DNA from: Gemmatimonadota bacterium
GTDB taxonomy: Bacteria; Latescibacterota; UBA2968; UBA8231
Assembly (NCBI GenBank): GCA_018673255.1
Contig: JABHDC010000215.1
Location: 1-64,000, forward strand
Length of the DNA: 64,000 nucleotides
Direction: 5' to 3'
Shown: positions 1 through 8,952 of the stretch, piece after piece
Layout of the letters: the number at the start of each line of letters is the position of its first letter
Numbering within the stretch: position 1 is the first letter of the stretch
The notes under the pieces: model-generated
Seen by the model: the letters and a program-made list of their open reading frames with translations, nothing else
Told to the model about the DNA's origin: nothing
Databases searched by the model: none
Program-made: the position numbers and the translations under genes

Positions 1-18
1 GCCCGGCGCCGCCTGATC

Positions 19-149
19 GGGCCGGAGGGCGTCGATGGTCAGATTCTGCGCAACGCAAGACTTCTGAACTCCGTCAGGACCGGAAGGTAGCAGCGGTAGG
101 AAAGTTCTTGTGTGTGCCGCGGAGCCTCTGATCGGAGCCTTCCGGTCCG
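19..149 (+). ncRNA. ffs: 4.5S RNA of the signal recognition particle
   Basis: This is the small bacterial SRP RNA, which binds Ffh and directs ribosomes making membrane proteins to the translocon. The diagnostic apical loop is present: CAGGACCGGAAGGTAGCAG (75-93) matches the conserved Ffh-binding core. The rest folds into one long hairpin. Bases 19-30 pair with 137-148, 37-43 pair with 127-133, and 44-50 pair with 118-124, allowing G-U pairs. GAACT (66-70) pairs with AGTTC (103-107) below the core. A pyrimidine-rich tail (TCTTTCTC) after the basal stem may help termination. Its place just before dnaX and recR is a gene order known from many bacteria. The promoter is not clearly visible, and the exact ends are inferred from the basal stem. 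Confidence 0.9.
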
Positions 150-225
150 TCTTTCTCTGCTTCAGTTCCCGAACATCCGCCGTCGTGTTTTCGACGACTA
201 GGCCAGCGCCCATGAGTCATCAGGC

Positions 226-2037
226 ATGAGCTACCAGGTCACAGCAAGAAAGTGGCGTCCCCGCCGCTTCGACCAGGTCGTCGGTCAGGGTCACATTACC
301 ACGACACTGACCAATGCGCTCACGACGGGTCGTATCGCGCAGTGTTATCTGTTCTGCGGCCCACGAGGGGTTGGCAAGACGACGACGGCCCGAATCCTTG
401 CCAAAGCACTCAACTGCGCCAACGCAGAGGCTGGTGCGGATCCGTGCGACGAGTGTCCTTCGTGCAAGAGTATCGCAGAGGGCACCAGCATGGACGTTCT
501 GGAGATCGACGGGGCGTCCAACAACAGCGTCGACGATGTACGGGAGTTGCGCGAAGCCGTCCACTACATACCCACCGGCGGCTCCTACAAGATCTACATC
601 ATCGACGAAGTTCACATGCTGTCGACGGCAGCATTCAATGCTCTGCTGAAAACACTGGAAGAGCCACCCGACAGAGTGGTGTTCATCTTTGCCACGACGG
701 AAGTGCAGGAAGTGCCGGAGACCATCCTGTCACGGTGTCAGCGCTTCAACTTCCGGCGCATTGCCACGGGCACGATTGCCGACCATCTGCGCACGATCGT
801 TGGCGCAGAAGGAATCGAGGCCGAAGACGAGGCGCTGTTTCTGTTGGCTCGCCGTGCCGATGGTGCGTTGCGCGATGCTGAGAGTTTGCTCGACCAGGTG
901 GTTTCCTTCAATGCTGAGCATCTTACGGCGGCGACAGTCGGCGAAGTTCTCGGGCTCGTTGATGGGGGCATCTTCTTCGAAGTGACTGACGCCATCGCCC
1001 AGTCGGATGCTCGCCGTATCCTCGAGTTGCTCACCGGTGTCATCGATGCCGGCGGTGATGTGGAGGAATTTGTTCGCGGGTTGATCGAGCACATTCGGCA
1101 GATGCTCTTCACCAAGGTGCAGGGTTCAGCCGAGCGTCTCGATGTCACGGAAACCGAACGTCAGCGGCTGGATGAATCCGCTCAGGTTCTGGCGGAGGAA
1201 GATCTGCTGCGCGCCCTGCGATCTCTGATGGATCTCGAGGGAGAGTTGCGTCGTTCGCTGCAGCCGCGTTTCCGCACCGAGTTGGCCTTGGTGCGACTCG
1301 CCGGCATGGGACGCGCGGTCGATGTGGGCCAACTGCTGGCACGTCTGGCCGCACTCGAATCGGCAGTTGGCGGGACCGCACCACGTGCGGCCATCGCCGC
1401 ACCTTCACAATCAGCACCTTCGCAGCCGCAGCCGCAGCCGCAGCCGCAGCCGCAGCCGCCGACTCGCCGCACCCCCCCACAGACAGAGCCAGGTGAGGCC
1501 CGGTCGCAGTCCGCCGCATCGGCTTCGATGCCACCGCCAGCGCCGCCGCCGCCAGATGACAACATGCCGGACAATCCGGCGGGAGATCCTCTGCCCCCCG
1601 CCGCCCCCGCCGGGGGAGAGGTCGATGTGACCTTATTGCGATCGCAGTGGCCTCGAATTGTGGCTGAAGTGCGCCAGCGGCAACCTTCAGCGGGCAACTT
1701 CCTGCAAGACATCGTAGACCTGCGTCTGAGTGGCGGTCAGTTGACGCTCCTGTTTCCACCCACAGCACGCTTCGGGATGGGGCAGGTTGGTAAGGCACAC
1801 GAAGCGGTCAGCAGTGCCATCGAGGTTGTGACTGGCGCGCGCTTTCACGTGAAGTGTGGCGTCGACGAAGGTGACGGTGGCCCAGGTTCGACACCCGGTC
1901 ATCCGAACGATGCACCGCCACCCAGCGACAATCAGCAACGTCCGCCGAATCCTGTACCAAAGGGCGCTGCGACGCGAGATGATGTAGATCCATCTGTGCG
2001 CTCCGTTCTGGACGCTTTCGACGGCGAGATCGTTTGA
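226..2037 (+). CDS. dnaX: DNA polymerase III subunits gamma/tau
   Basis: Clamp-loader ATPase of the replicative polymerase. The AAA+ module is standard: Walker A GPRGVGKT at residues 45-52, a zinc site of C64, C74, C77 and C80, a DEVHML Walker B and the sensor-1 region ending KTLEEPP. After about residue 375 comes a Pro/Gln/Ala-rich linker with six QP dipeptides encoded by a CAGCCG tandem repeat. A tau-type C-terminal domain follows. At 603 residues it is a full-length tau protein. I saw no A-rich slippery heptamer, so a separate gamma form by frameshifting is not supported. The Shine-Dalgarno (SD) sequence is weak. It lies between the SRP RNA and recR, with no ebfC/ybaB gene in the 54 bp before recR. 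Confidence 0.96.
   Translation: MSYQVTARKWRPRRFDQVVGQGHITTTLTNALTTGRIAQCYLFCGPRGVGKTTTARILAKALNCANAEAGADPCDECPSCKSIAEGTSMDVLEIDGASNNSVDDVRELREAVHYIPTGGSYKIYIIDEVHMLSTAAFNALLKTLEEPPDRVVFIFATTEVQEVPETILSRCQRFNFRRIATGTIADHLRTIVGAEGIEAEDEALFLLARRADGALRDAESLLDQVVSFNAEHLTAATVGEVLGLVDGGIFFEVTDAIAQSDARRILELLTGVIDAGGDVEEFVRGLIEHIRQMLFTKVQGSAERLDVTETERQRLDESAQVLAEEDLLRALRSLMDLEGELRRSLQPRFRTELALVRLAGMGRAVDVGQLLARLAALESAVGGTAPRAAIAAPSQSAPSQPQPQPQPQPQPPTRRTPPQTEPGEARSQSAASASMPPPAPPPPDDNMPDNPAGDPLPPAAPAGGEVDVTLLRSQWPRIVAEVRQRQPSAGNFLQDIVDLRLSGGQLTLLFPPTARFGMGQVGKAHEAVSSAIEVVTGARFHVKCGVDEGDGGPGSTPGHPNDAPPPSDNQQRPPNPVPKGAATRDDVDPSVRSVLDAFDGEIV
1424..1459 (+). repeat. CAGCCG tandem repeat inside dnaX
   Basis: About six head-to-tail copies of CAGCCG encode alternating Gln-Pro in the flexible linker between the ATPase and tau domains. 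The repeat is in frame, so unit gains or losses would only change linker length. Confidence 0.85.
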
Positions 2038-2091
2038 TGCAATCCTCGAAGCGTGATGCACTCCGGCCTCGTCCGGGAATGAGAGTCCCAC

Positions 2092-2688
2092 GTGGGTCCT
2101 GAACCTCTCGAAGATCTCGTGACGGCATTTACCCGTCTGCCTGGCATCGGCCGCAAGACAGCACAGCGCCTCGCGCTCTACGTGCTCAAGTCACCGCAGC
2201 AAGAGGCCGAAGCCCTGGCCGCTGCCGTGCGAGGTGCGCGCGAGAATATCGGCCACTGTACCCGATGTTTTCATCTGACCGAAAAGAGTCAGGAATTGTG
2301 CCACGTCTGTCGGGACCCCAGACGCGATACCGGTGTGATTTGTGTCGTTGAGGAGGCCAGCGATGCTCTGGCGTTGGAACGCAGTGAGTTGATGCGGGGA
2401 ACATACCACGTGCTGGGCGGCGCCCTGTCGCCGCTGGACGGTATTGGCCCCGAAGATCTGCGCATCTCTGAACTCGTCGAGCGTGTGCGCTCTGAAGAGG
2501 TGCGCGAAGTGATCCTTGCCCACAATGCCAGTGCAGAAGGCGAAGCGACGGCAGAATACATCCATCAGCGACTCGATGGTCTTACCCAGGTTTCGAGACT
2601 GGCTCGAGGACTCCCTGCTGGCTCCGATCTGGATCTGGCCGACCGTACGACCCTTGCCCATGCACTACAGGGCCGCGTGAATTTCTGA
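2092..2688 (+). CDS. recR: Recombination mediator RecR
   Basis: RecR works with RecO (and RecF) to load RecA at single-stranded gaps. The 198-residue length is normal. In order it shows a helix-hairpin-helix (LPGIGRKTAQRLA, from about residue 18), a four-cysteine zinc finger (CTRC...CHVC), and a Toprim domain beginning VICVVEEASD. The start is a GTG; the usual N-terminal sequence begins almost at once after it, so an upstream start is unlikely. It follows dnaX by 54 bp and precedes pgsA by 8 bp, so the three are probably co-transcribed. The frequent dnaX-ebfC-recR order is shortened here by the absence of ebfC. Confidence 0.95.
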   Translation: MGPEPLEDLVTAFTRLPGIGRKTAQRLALYVLKSPQQEAEALAAAVRGARENIGHCTRCFHLTEKSQELCHVCRDPRRDTGVICVVEEASDALALERSELMRGTYHVLGGALSPLDGIGPEDLRISELVERVRSEEVREVILAHNASAEGEATAEYIHQRLDGLTQVSRLARGLPAGSDLDLADRTTLAHALQGRVNF

Positions 2689-2696
2689 GGTGTAGA

Positions 2697-3302
2697 GTGA
2701 GCGACTCGACGAATCTCAATCTGCCGAACATCCTCACGGTCTCACGGATCGTTGCCACACCTGTGTTTCTGGTGCTGTTGTTCGCCGATATCTGGTATCT
2801 TCGGGCCTCTGCGGTGCTCGTATTTGCCGCTGCCTCGCTGACCGATCTCTATGATGGGCGTCTGGCTCGATCTCGCGGCCGAATAACGGAATTCGGCCGT
2901 TTCATGGATCCTCTGGCCGACAAGATTCTGGTTACATCCGCATTGGTGGCCTTGGCTGCATGCAGAGTTGTTCATGCATGGCTGATCATTCCGGTCATCG
3001 TCCGAGACGTCCTGATTACGGGCATGCGAATGCATGCGTTGTATCGGGGTCACAAGATGGAAACCAGTCAGCTGGCCAAGTGGAAGACGATGGTACAACT
3101 GGTAGCCGTCCTGCTGATCCTGCTGACCATGGGTGCGCAAGAGCTTTCAGTCTACTACCGATGGGAGGGTATCCAGACACTGCATGAAGCCTCCTTTGCC
3201 TCCTTTGCCAATGGCCTGATGGCCGTGGTCCTTCTCCTTACGGTGCTCTCTGGATTTCATTATCTTTTCCGCACTGATCAGCACACCAGAAGCGCGTCCT
3301 GA
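2697..3302 (+). CDS. pgsA: CDP-diacylglycerol-glycerol-3-phosphate 3-phosphatidyltransferase
   Basis: Makes phosphatidylglycerophosphate from CDP-diacylglycerol and glycerol-3-phosphate in the inner membrane. The CDP-alcohol phosphotransferase signature D-x2-DG-x2-AR-x8-G-x3-D-x3-D is complete (DLYDGRLAR, then GRFMDPLAD). Several hydrophobic helices surround it and the 201-residue length is usual. The GTG start lies 8 bp after the recR stop. The next gene encodes the phosphatase that acts on its product, so the two steps to phosphatidylglycerol are adjacent. Confidence 0.95.
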   Translation: MSDSTNLNLPNILTVSRIVATPVFLVLLFADIWYLRASAVLVFAAASLTDLYDGRLARSRGRITEFGRFMDPLADKILVTSALVALAACRVVHAWLIIPVIVRDVLITGMRMHALYRGHKMETSQLAKWKTMVQLVAVLLILLTMGAQELSVYYRWEGIQTLHEASFASFANGLMAVVLLLTVLSGFHYLFRTDQHTRSAS

Positions 3303-3811
3303 CTATCCACTCTTCCGACCCCCCTCTGCGTCGCTTTCGTGGCGCGATCCGCACGATCATCGCCACCGTCGGTTACTCCGGCTTGGTCCCGGTTGCTCCT
3401 GGGACGGCGGGTTCGGCTGTCACCGCAGCGGCCTTTTTCCTGCTGTGTGACACGCTGTCGACGACCGCCTGGATTGGGCTTCTGGCAGTGGTGGCGGTCA
3501 TTTCCATACCGGTTGCCGGCGCCGAGGCCGCGGCACGAGGGCGCAAGGATCCGGGACCTGTCGTCATCGATGAGACGTTGGGGTTTCTGGTCACGATTGC
3601 CTTCCTCCCCATCAGCCTGACGATGGTGCTGGCGGGTTTCTTCGTGTTCCGTGTGCTCGATGTCATCAAGCCGCAACCGGCACGCTGGCTCGAACGCTTG
3701 CCAGGAGGATGGGGAATCGTCCTGGATGATGTCGCCGCAGGTGTCTGGGGAAATCTTCTGCTGCGCCTGGGCTTGTGGTGGTTTGGTGCCGACGCAGTGT
3801 TGCCAACGTAA
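3299..3811 (+). CDS. pgpA: Phosphatidylglycerophosphatase A, probable CTG start
   Basis: Dephosphorylates phosphatidylglycerophosphate to phosphatidylglycerol. The family core is visible: VPVAPGTAGS near the N-terminus, DPGPVVIDETLGF in the centre, and FRVLDVIKPQPARWLE followed by a GGWGIVLDDVAAG segment, with membrane helices between. The start is odd. The first ATG/GTG/TTG in frame is TTG at 3383, which would cut into the conserved APGT region and leave only 142 residues. The frame stays open back to a TGA at 3275-3277 and has a CTG at 3299 that overlaps the pgsA stop (CTGA). Starting there gives 170 residues, the usual family size, so I prefer a coupled CTG start. Confidence 0.85.
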   Translation: MTIHSSDPPLRRFRGAIRTIIATVGYSGLVPVAPGTAGSAVTAAAFFLLCDTLSTTAWIGLLAVVAVISIPVAGAEAAARGRKDPGPVVIDETLGFLVTIAFLPISLTMVLAGFFVFRVLDVIKPQPARWLERLPGGWGIVLDDVAAGVWGNLLLRLGLWWFGADAVLPT

Positions 3812-3835
3812 TCGAAGAGAAGAGAGCCGACAGCA

Positions 3836-5011
3836 ATGGCCAAGGGTAAGAACGGTCGCGAGTCTCGGTCCCAGGGACAGGCCAGCGAACGTGACAAGAA
3901 GCAGGCGCTGGATCTGGCCCTGTCACAGATCGAGAAGCAATACGGCAAGGGCGCGATCATGCGCATGGGTGAAGAGGGTGGCATCGTCGAAGTTGAGTCG
4001 ATTCCCTCCGGCTCACTCGCTGTGGATACTGCTCTCGGCATCGGTGGTTTCCCCCGAGGTCGCATCGTCGAGATCTACGGGCCGGAGGGTGCCGGCAAGA
4101 CGATGGTGGCCCTCCATGTGATTCGTGAGGCGCAGAAAACCGGGGGTACGGCGGCCTTCGTTGACGCAGAACACGCACTGGATGTCTCCTTCGCTCGCCG
4201 CATCGGCGTCGACGTCGAGAATCTCATCATCAGCCAACCTGACTCTGGTGAGCAGGCGCTGGAGATCGTTGAAACACTCGTTCGCTCCGGTGCGTTCGAC
4301 GTTGTCGTCCTCGACTCTGTCGCGGCTCTCGTTCCGCAGGCGGAACTCGAAGGCGACATGGGTGATTCCCACATGGGTCTCCATGCTCGTCTGATGTCGC
4401 AGGCGCTGCGAAAGCTGACGGCGTCAATCAATCGTTCAAGCACCTGCGCCATCTTCATCAACCAGCTTCGTATGAAGATCGGTGTCATGTTTGGCAATCC
4501 GGAAACGACCACAGGTGGTCGAGCGATGGGGTTCTATGCCTCGATGCGTCTGGATATCCGTCGTATCGGCCACATCAAGGATGGCGATGAGAGCATCGGC
4601 ATGCGGGCGCGCATCAAAGTGGTCAAGAATAAATTGGCGCCCCCCTATCGGCAGGCTGAGTTCGACATCTACTACACGGGCGACCATATCGGCCTGTCGC
4701 GCGAGAGCGACCTGATCGATATCGGTGTCGAAAATGGACTGGTTGAAAAATCAGGCACCTGGTTCTCCTGTGATGGGGAACGTCTCGGGCAGGGCCGCGA
4801 GAATGCCCGAATGTATCTGGTCGAGAATCCCGAATTCGCCGCTCGACTCGAGGCGCGCTTGCGTACGGAGCTTGGGATGCCAGGGTCCGATGAGGGGCCG
4901 GCAGCCGATGTAGAATCAGCCGACGAAGAGTCGGCTGACCGTGGATCTGGCAATAAGGGACCAGCTGCCCCGGACACGGCAACCGACCAGAGCTCGGAAA
5001 CGGCCACCTGA
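3836..5011 (+). CDS. recA: Recombinase RecA
   Basis: DNA strand-exchange protein and SOS co-protease. Walker A GPEGAGKT is at residues 82-89; the conserved core runs to about residue 335, including the [17 protein letters not shown] segment of the L2/DNA-binding region. The protein is longer than many RecAs (391 residues) because of an acidic, Ser/Asp/Glu-rich C-terminal tail, a region known in RecA to restrain DNA binding. The ATG has a purine-rich leader (AAGAGAAGAGAG). I saw no LexA-like operator immediately upstream. It sits after pgpA, where many bacteria have cinA, and before recX. Confidence 0.98.
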   Translation: MAKGKNGRESRSQGQASERDKKQALDLALSQIEKQYGKGAIMRMGEEGGIVEVESIPSGSLAVDTALGIGGFPRGRIVEIYGPEGAGKTMVALHVIREAQKTGGTAAFVDAEHALDVSFARRIGVDVENLIISQPDSGEQALEIVETLVRSGAFDVVVLDSVAALVPQAELEGDMGDSHMGLHARLMSQALRKLTASINRSSTCAIFINQLRMKIGVMFGNPETTTGGRAMGFYASMRLDIRRIGHIKDGDESIGMRARIKVVKNKLAPPYRQAEFDIYYTGDHIGLSRESDLIDIGVENGLVEKSGTWFSCDGERLGQGRENARMYLVENPEFAARLEARLRTELGMPGSDEGPAADVESADEESADRGSGNKGPAAPDTATDQSSETAT

Positions 5012-5013
5012 AC

Positions 5014-5574
5014 GTGAAGGATCCAGCCACTGCTCAGGACGGTGGTCTCGAGGATGATCTCGAAGATGCCGAATCTGAGGAGATCCAGCCTAAGGATGTC
5101 GAGAAGACCCGCCGGATCGCTCTCGACCTGCTCGCCGTTCGCGATCGCACCGTCAAGGAGATGGGCGAACGACTCGAACGGCGGGAATGTAAGGCGAAGG
5201 CCATTGCCACCGTCATGGAAGGTCTGTGCCGAACAGGTCTGCTCGACGACGTGAAGTATGTACGCCAGTGGATCGGCTCCCGGCTCGAGAATCGTCCCGA
5301 GGGTCGTATCAAACTGATGCAGGATCTGCGCAAGCGAGGTATCGATCCGAGCCTGGCAGAGCAGATTCTGGAGGAATTCGAGGACCGTGTCGGGACGGAT
5401 GATGCTGCGGATCGAGTGCTGGATCGTGTGCGCCACCGCTACGCACGGCTCCCGGATGAAGCCGCACGCCGACGGATGTATGGATTGCTTGCTAGACGGG
5501 GCTTTGACCCCGAGACGGCCCGGGTCGCTGTGGAGCGAGCCCTGGCTCAGTTGAAGGAAACGACCGCACCATGA
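5014..5574 (+). CDS. recX: RecA regulatory protein RecX
   Basis: RecX-family modulator that caps and inhibits RecA filaments. It is 186 residues, almost all helical, with the three-repeat RecX pattern: ALDLLAVRDRTVKEMGERLE, then RKRGIDPSLAEQIL, then LLARRGFDPETARVAVE. The GTG start is 2 nt past the recA stop and its TGA overlaps the alaS ATG (ATGA), so recA, recX and alaS should be translated from one message. The order recA-recX-alaS is the classical one. An acidic stretch at the N-terminus is not typical and may be lineage-specific. Confidence 0.92.
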   Translation: MKDPATAQDGGLEDDLEDAESEEIQPKDVEKTRRIALDLLAVRDRTVKEMGERLERRECKAKAIATVMEGLCRTGLLDDVKYVRQWIGSRLENRPEGRIKLMQDLRKRGIDPSLAEQILEEFEDRVGTDDAADRVLDRVRHRYARLPDEAARRRMYGLLARRGFDPETARVAVERALAQLKETTAP

Positions 5575-8186
5575 TGACATCGGACCAGATTCGTGAAACC
5601 TTCCTGACCTTCTTCGAAGGCAAGGGGCACTCGCGCGTGCCCAGCGCGCCGGTCGTTCCGCACGACGACCCGACGTTGTATTTCACGAATGCCGGTATGA
5701 ATCAGTTCAAGGACGTCTTTCTTGGACTGGGTTCGCGTCCCTATACCCGTGCCGTCGATACGCAGAAGTGCATTCGCGTCTCTGGCAAGCACAACGATCT
5801 GGAAGAGGTCGGGTTCAGCCCCTGGCACCACACCCTGTTCGAGATGCTCGGTAACTGGTCCTTCGGCGACTACTTCAAGCGCGAGGCCATCGAGTGGGGC
5901 TGGGAATTGGTGACCGAGAAGTTCGGGCTGGAACGTGAACGACTCTGGGCAACGGTCTACGAGGGGAGTGAATCGGAGGGTGTTGAGCCCGATGAGGCGG
6001 CCGAGAAGCTCTGGGGCGAGGTGACCGACCTGCTGCCCGGACGCGTGATTCGTCTGCCGGCCAAGGAGAATTTCTGGGAAATGGGGGCAACTGGTCCCTG
6101 TGGCCCTTGTTCCGAGATCCACTACTACGTTGGCGACGATCTGTCGTTGCAGACGCCGGAGCTGTTCCTGGAGGACGGTCCTGAGTTTGTCGAGTTCTGG
6201 AATCTCGTCTTCATCCAGTATAATCGGGATGAGACAGGTGCTCTGCACCCGCTGCCCGCGCAGCATGTCGATACGGGCATGGGGTTTGAGCGGATCTGCA
6301 GCCTATTGCAGAAGAAGGACAACAACTACGATACCGATGTCTTCCGTCCTCTGATCGAGCGAATTGGCGATCTCACCGGCGGTGATGTCGATGGAGATGG
6401 GCAAGTCGCAGCCAGGGTGGTGGCAGACCACATTCGATCGCTCAGTTGCGCCATCGCTGATGGCGCGCTGCCCTCGAACGAGGGTCGTGGCTACGTGCTG
6501 CGGCGGATTCTACGCCGCGCGTCCAGATACGGACGACAGCTGGGTCAGCACGAGCCATTCATCCACCAGCTTGTGGGGCACGTCGCGGACACAATGGGCC
6601 ACGTCTTCCCCGAATTGCCGGCCAAGGCTGCCCACATCGCCCAGGTCCTGAAGTCGGAGGAAGAGTCTTTCGGCAAGACGCTCGATCGGGGTCTTGATAT
6701 TTTCGAGCGCCTCGCGGCCAAGGGAGATGTCAGCGGCGCCGATGCATTCCAGCTCTACGACACCTTTGGGTTTCCCCTCGACCTGACCGAGTTGATGGCG
6801 CGGGAGCGAAATCTGAGTGTCGACACGGAAGGTTTCGAAGCGGCCCTGGAGCAGCAGCGGCAGCGGGCCAGAGCGGCCGCAGGGAGTCGCTTTCAGGCGA
6901 CAGAGGGTGTAGGCGATGTTATCGCTGGCGAACACTCTCGATTCATCGGCTACGATGAGTTGGAGACTGAGACATCCGTTGCTCATGTGGCCGCGGACGG
7001 CGATGCACTGCGCCTCGTGTTGGAAGCGACGCCATTCTACGCCGAATCGGGTGGCCAGGTAGGCGACTGTGGAACGATCGAAGGTGACGGCTATCGCATC
7101 CGAATCGAGACAACGCAGAAGGGCCGCGGGGGTATCGTCCACGTGGGGCGACTGGTAGATGGCGAAGTTCCCGTTGCTGGCGTCCTAGCCCAGGCGAGAG
7201 TCGATGCGCAGGCTCGCGATGCGGCCGCGCGTCATCACACCGCGACGCACCTACTGCACGAGGCATTGCGTCGGACGCTGGGTGATCATGTGGATCAGAT
7301 GGGTTCGCTGGTGAGCCCGGAGCGACTGCGCTTTGATTTCTCGCATTTCTCAGCCGTTGAGCCCGATCAATTGCGGCAGATCGAAGACATCGTCAACGAA
7401 GCGATCCGCGCCGATCTCGAGATTGAGACTTTTGAGGAGGAGTTGGATCGTGCCAGGGAACTGGGGGCACGTGCACTCTTCGGCGAGAAATACGGTGAAC
7501 GGGTTCGGGTGGTGAAGATGGCCGACTTCAGTCTCGAGTTGTGTGGCGGCACGCACCTTGTACATACGGGTCAGATTGGCGCCTTTGAGTTGACCTCTGA
7601 GGGTGGTATTGCTACAGGCACGCGTCGCGTCGAAGCGACCGGCGGTGCGCCGGCCTCGGACCTGTCTCGGGCCAACCGCGAGCGCCTGGGTGAAGTCGGT
7701 CACATGCTCAATGCGACAGCCGAAGAAGTGCCACAGCTTGTGCGGCAACTGCTGGATCGCAACCGAGATCTCGAAAAGGCCCTCACTGAAGCCCGGCGCC
7801 AGGCGGCCACCGACACGGCAGGTGATCTGTTGGAGACGGCCATCGATATCGACGGACTGCGGCTCGTGTCGGCTCGAGTGGATGTGGAGGATGTACCCAG
7901 CCTTCGGTCGATGGCTGACGGCCTTCGCGATCGACTCGGAAGTGGCGTCGCCGTCCTGGGTGGTGAACTGCAAGGCAAGGTCTGTTTCATCGCCGTCGTA
8001 ACCGATGATCTCATCAAGCAGCGTTCACTCAAAGCAGGTGACGTTGTGAAAGGGGTGGCACAGCTGGCCGGCGGTTCCGGTGGTGGCAAGCCGCACATGG
8101 CGCAGGCCGGTGGCAAAGATGCTGGCCAGATCGATGCGGCTCTGGCGGCAGCCCCCGACATCGTACGTGGGCTGTTGGCCGTCTGA
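5571..8186 (+). CDS. alaS: Alanine-tRNA ligase
   Basis: Charges tRNA-Ala and edits mischarged Ser/Gly. Full length at 871 residues. The class II catalytic domain begins with FEGKGHSRVPSAPVV and has the GMNQF motif. The editing domain carries the HHTATHLLH zinc/hydrolysis motif and the CGGTH motif. A coiled-coil plus C-Ala domain ends the protein with a GGSGGGKPHMAQAGG segment. The ATG overlaps the recX stop; a second ATG follows directly and would work equally well. Confidence 0.97.
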   Translation: MMTSDQIRETFLTFFEGKGHSRVPSAPVVPHDDPTLYFTNAGMNQFKDVFLGLGSRPYTRAVDTQKCIRVSGKHNDLEEVGFSPWHHTLFEMLGNWSFGDYFKREAIEWGWELVTEKFGLERERLWATVYEGSESEGVEPDEAAEKLWGEVTDLLPGRVIRLPAKENFWEMGATGPCGPCSEIHYYVGDDLSLQTPELFLEDGPEFVEFWNLVFIQYNRDETGALHPLPAQHVDTGMGFERICSLLQKKDNNYDTDVFRPLIERIGDLTGGDVDGDGQVAARVVADHIRSLSCAIADGALPSNEGRGYVLRRILRRASRYGRQLGQHEPFIHQLVGHVADTMGHVFPELPAKAAHIAQVLKSEEESFGKTLDRGLDIFERLAAKGDVSGADAFQLYDTFGFPLDLTELMARERNLSVDTEGFEAALEQQRQRARAAAGSRFQATEGVGDVIAGEHSRFIGYDELETETSVAHVAADGDALRLVLEATPFYAESGGQVGDCGTIEGDGYRIRIETTQKGRGGIVHVGRLVDGEVPVAGVLAQARVDAQARDAAARHHTATHLLHEALRRTLGDHVDQMGSLVSPERLRFDFSHFSAVEPDQLRQIEDIVNEAIRADLEIETFEEELDRARELGARALFGEKYGERVRVVKMADFSLELCGGTHLVHTGQIGAFELTSEGGIATGTRRVEATGGAPASDLSRANRERLGEVGHMLNATAEEVPQLVRQLLDRNRDLEKALTEARRQAATDTAGDLLETAIDIDGLRLVSARVDVEDVPSLRSMADGLRDRLGSGVAVLGGELQGKVCFIAVVTDDLIKQRSLKAGDVVKGVAQLAGGSGGGKPHMAQAGGKDAGQIDAALAAAPDIVRGLLAV

Positions 8187-8196
8187 CGGGCATGCC

Positions 8197-8946
8197 ATGA
8201 CGACATTCGACCATCTGCTGGATGTGAGGCGCCGGCGCGGCGCGGGGTATCTGACCCTGTTGGATCCGGACCGGCTGTCCCTCGAAGACCTGGCCGAGCG
8301 TGCCGAAGCTTGCGCGGCGGCCGGGGCGGATGCCATCCTTGTCGGCACGAGTCTCATGCTGTCGGCGGCGCGCAATGCGGCGCTTTTCGATCGGCTCCAC
8401 GAAATCGTCGATATTCCCATCATCTCCTTTCCGGGCGATGCCGGTCAGGTCGTGGCCAATGCTGATGCGATTCTGTTCCTGTCGATGGTCAGCGGCCGAA
8501 ATCCGGAGTTGCTGATCGGACAGCAGGTTCGTGCGGCACCGGTCCTGAAAGAATACGGTGTTGAAGTCATCGCTACGGCCTACATGCTGATTGAATCGGG
8601 CACACTCACATCGACCGAGTACATGAGCGCGACCCGGCCGATTCCACGAGCCAAAGCTGACATCGCGATGGCCCACGCTCTGGCGGCACAGTATCTGGGC
8701 ATGGGAATGGTCTATCTGGAGACGGGTAGTGGCGCGCAGCAATCGGTAGACACTCGCATGGTGGAGGCGGTTTCCTCTTATGTCGATATCCCCGTCATCG
8801 TGGGGGGCGGCATTCGTGACGCGGACACGGCACGGGAGAAAGTCGAGGCCGGTGCAGCTTTCATCGTCACCGGGACCGCCGTCGAAGATGATCCTGGTCG
8901 ACTGCGCGATATCAGCGATGCCGTGCACATCGGCGGGGTCGGCTGA
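8197..8946 (+). CDS. Geranylgeranylglyceryl/heptaprenylglyceryl phosphate synthase-like protein
   Basis: A TIM-barrel prenyltransferase of the GGGPS/PcrB family. Archaeal GGGPS makes the first ether bond of membrane lipids by joining a polyprenyl diphosphate to sn-glycerol-1-phosphate; PcrB does the same with heptaprenyl diphosphate. Family hallmarks are the N-terminal TLLDPDR, the GADAILVGTS strand-loop, the active-site YLETGSGA and the phosphate-binding VGGGIRD followed by IVTGTAVE. At 249 residues it is the usual size. The ATG at 8197 is 10 nt after alaS; the longer open frame reaching into alaS is chance. Members in FCB-group bacteria are known, but the prenyl chain length cannot be read here. 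No G1P dehydrogenase or DGGGPS is in the window. Confidence 0.88.
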   Translation: MTTFDHLLDVRRRRGAGYLTLLDPDRLSLEDLAERAEACAAAGADAILVGTSLMLSAARNAALFDRLHEIVDIPIISFPGDAGQVVANADAILFLSMVSGRNPELLIGQQVRAAPVLKEYGVEVIATAYMLIESGTLTSTEYMSATRPIPRAKADIAMAHALAAQYLGMGMVYLETGSGAQQSVDTRMVEAVSSYVDIPVIVGGGIRDADTAREKVEAGAAFIVTGTAVEDDPGRLRDISDAVHIGGVG

Positions 8947-8952
8947 GGCATC

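Noticed and set aside
1400..1500. Programmed frameshift in dnaX giving gamma
   Set aside because: No A-rich slippery heptamer or following hairpin seen; only a CAGCCG repeat.
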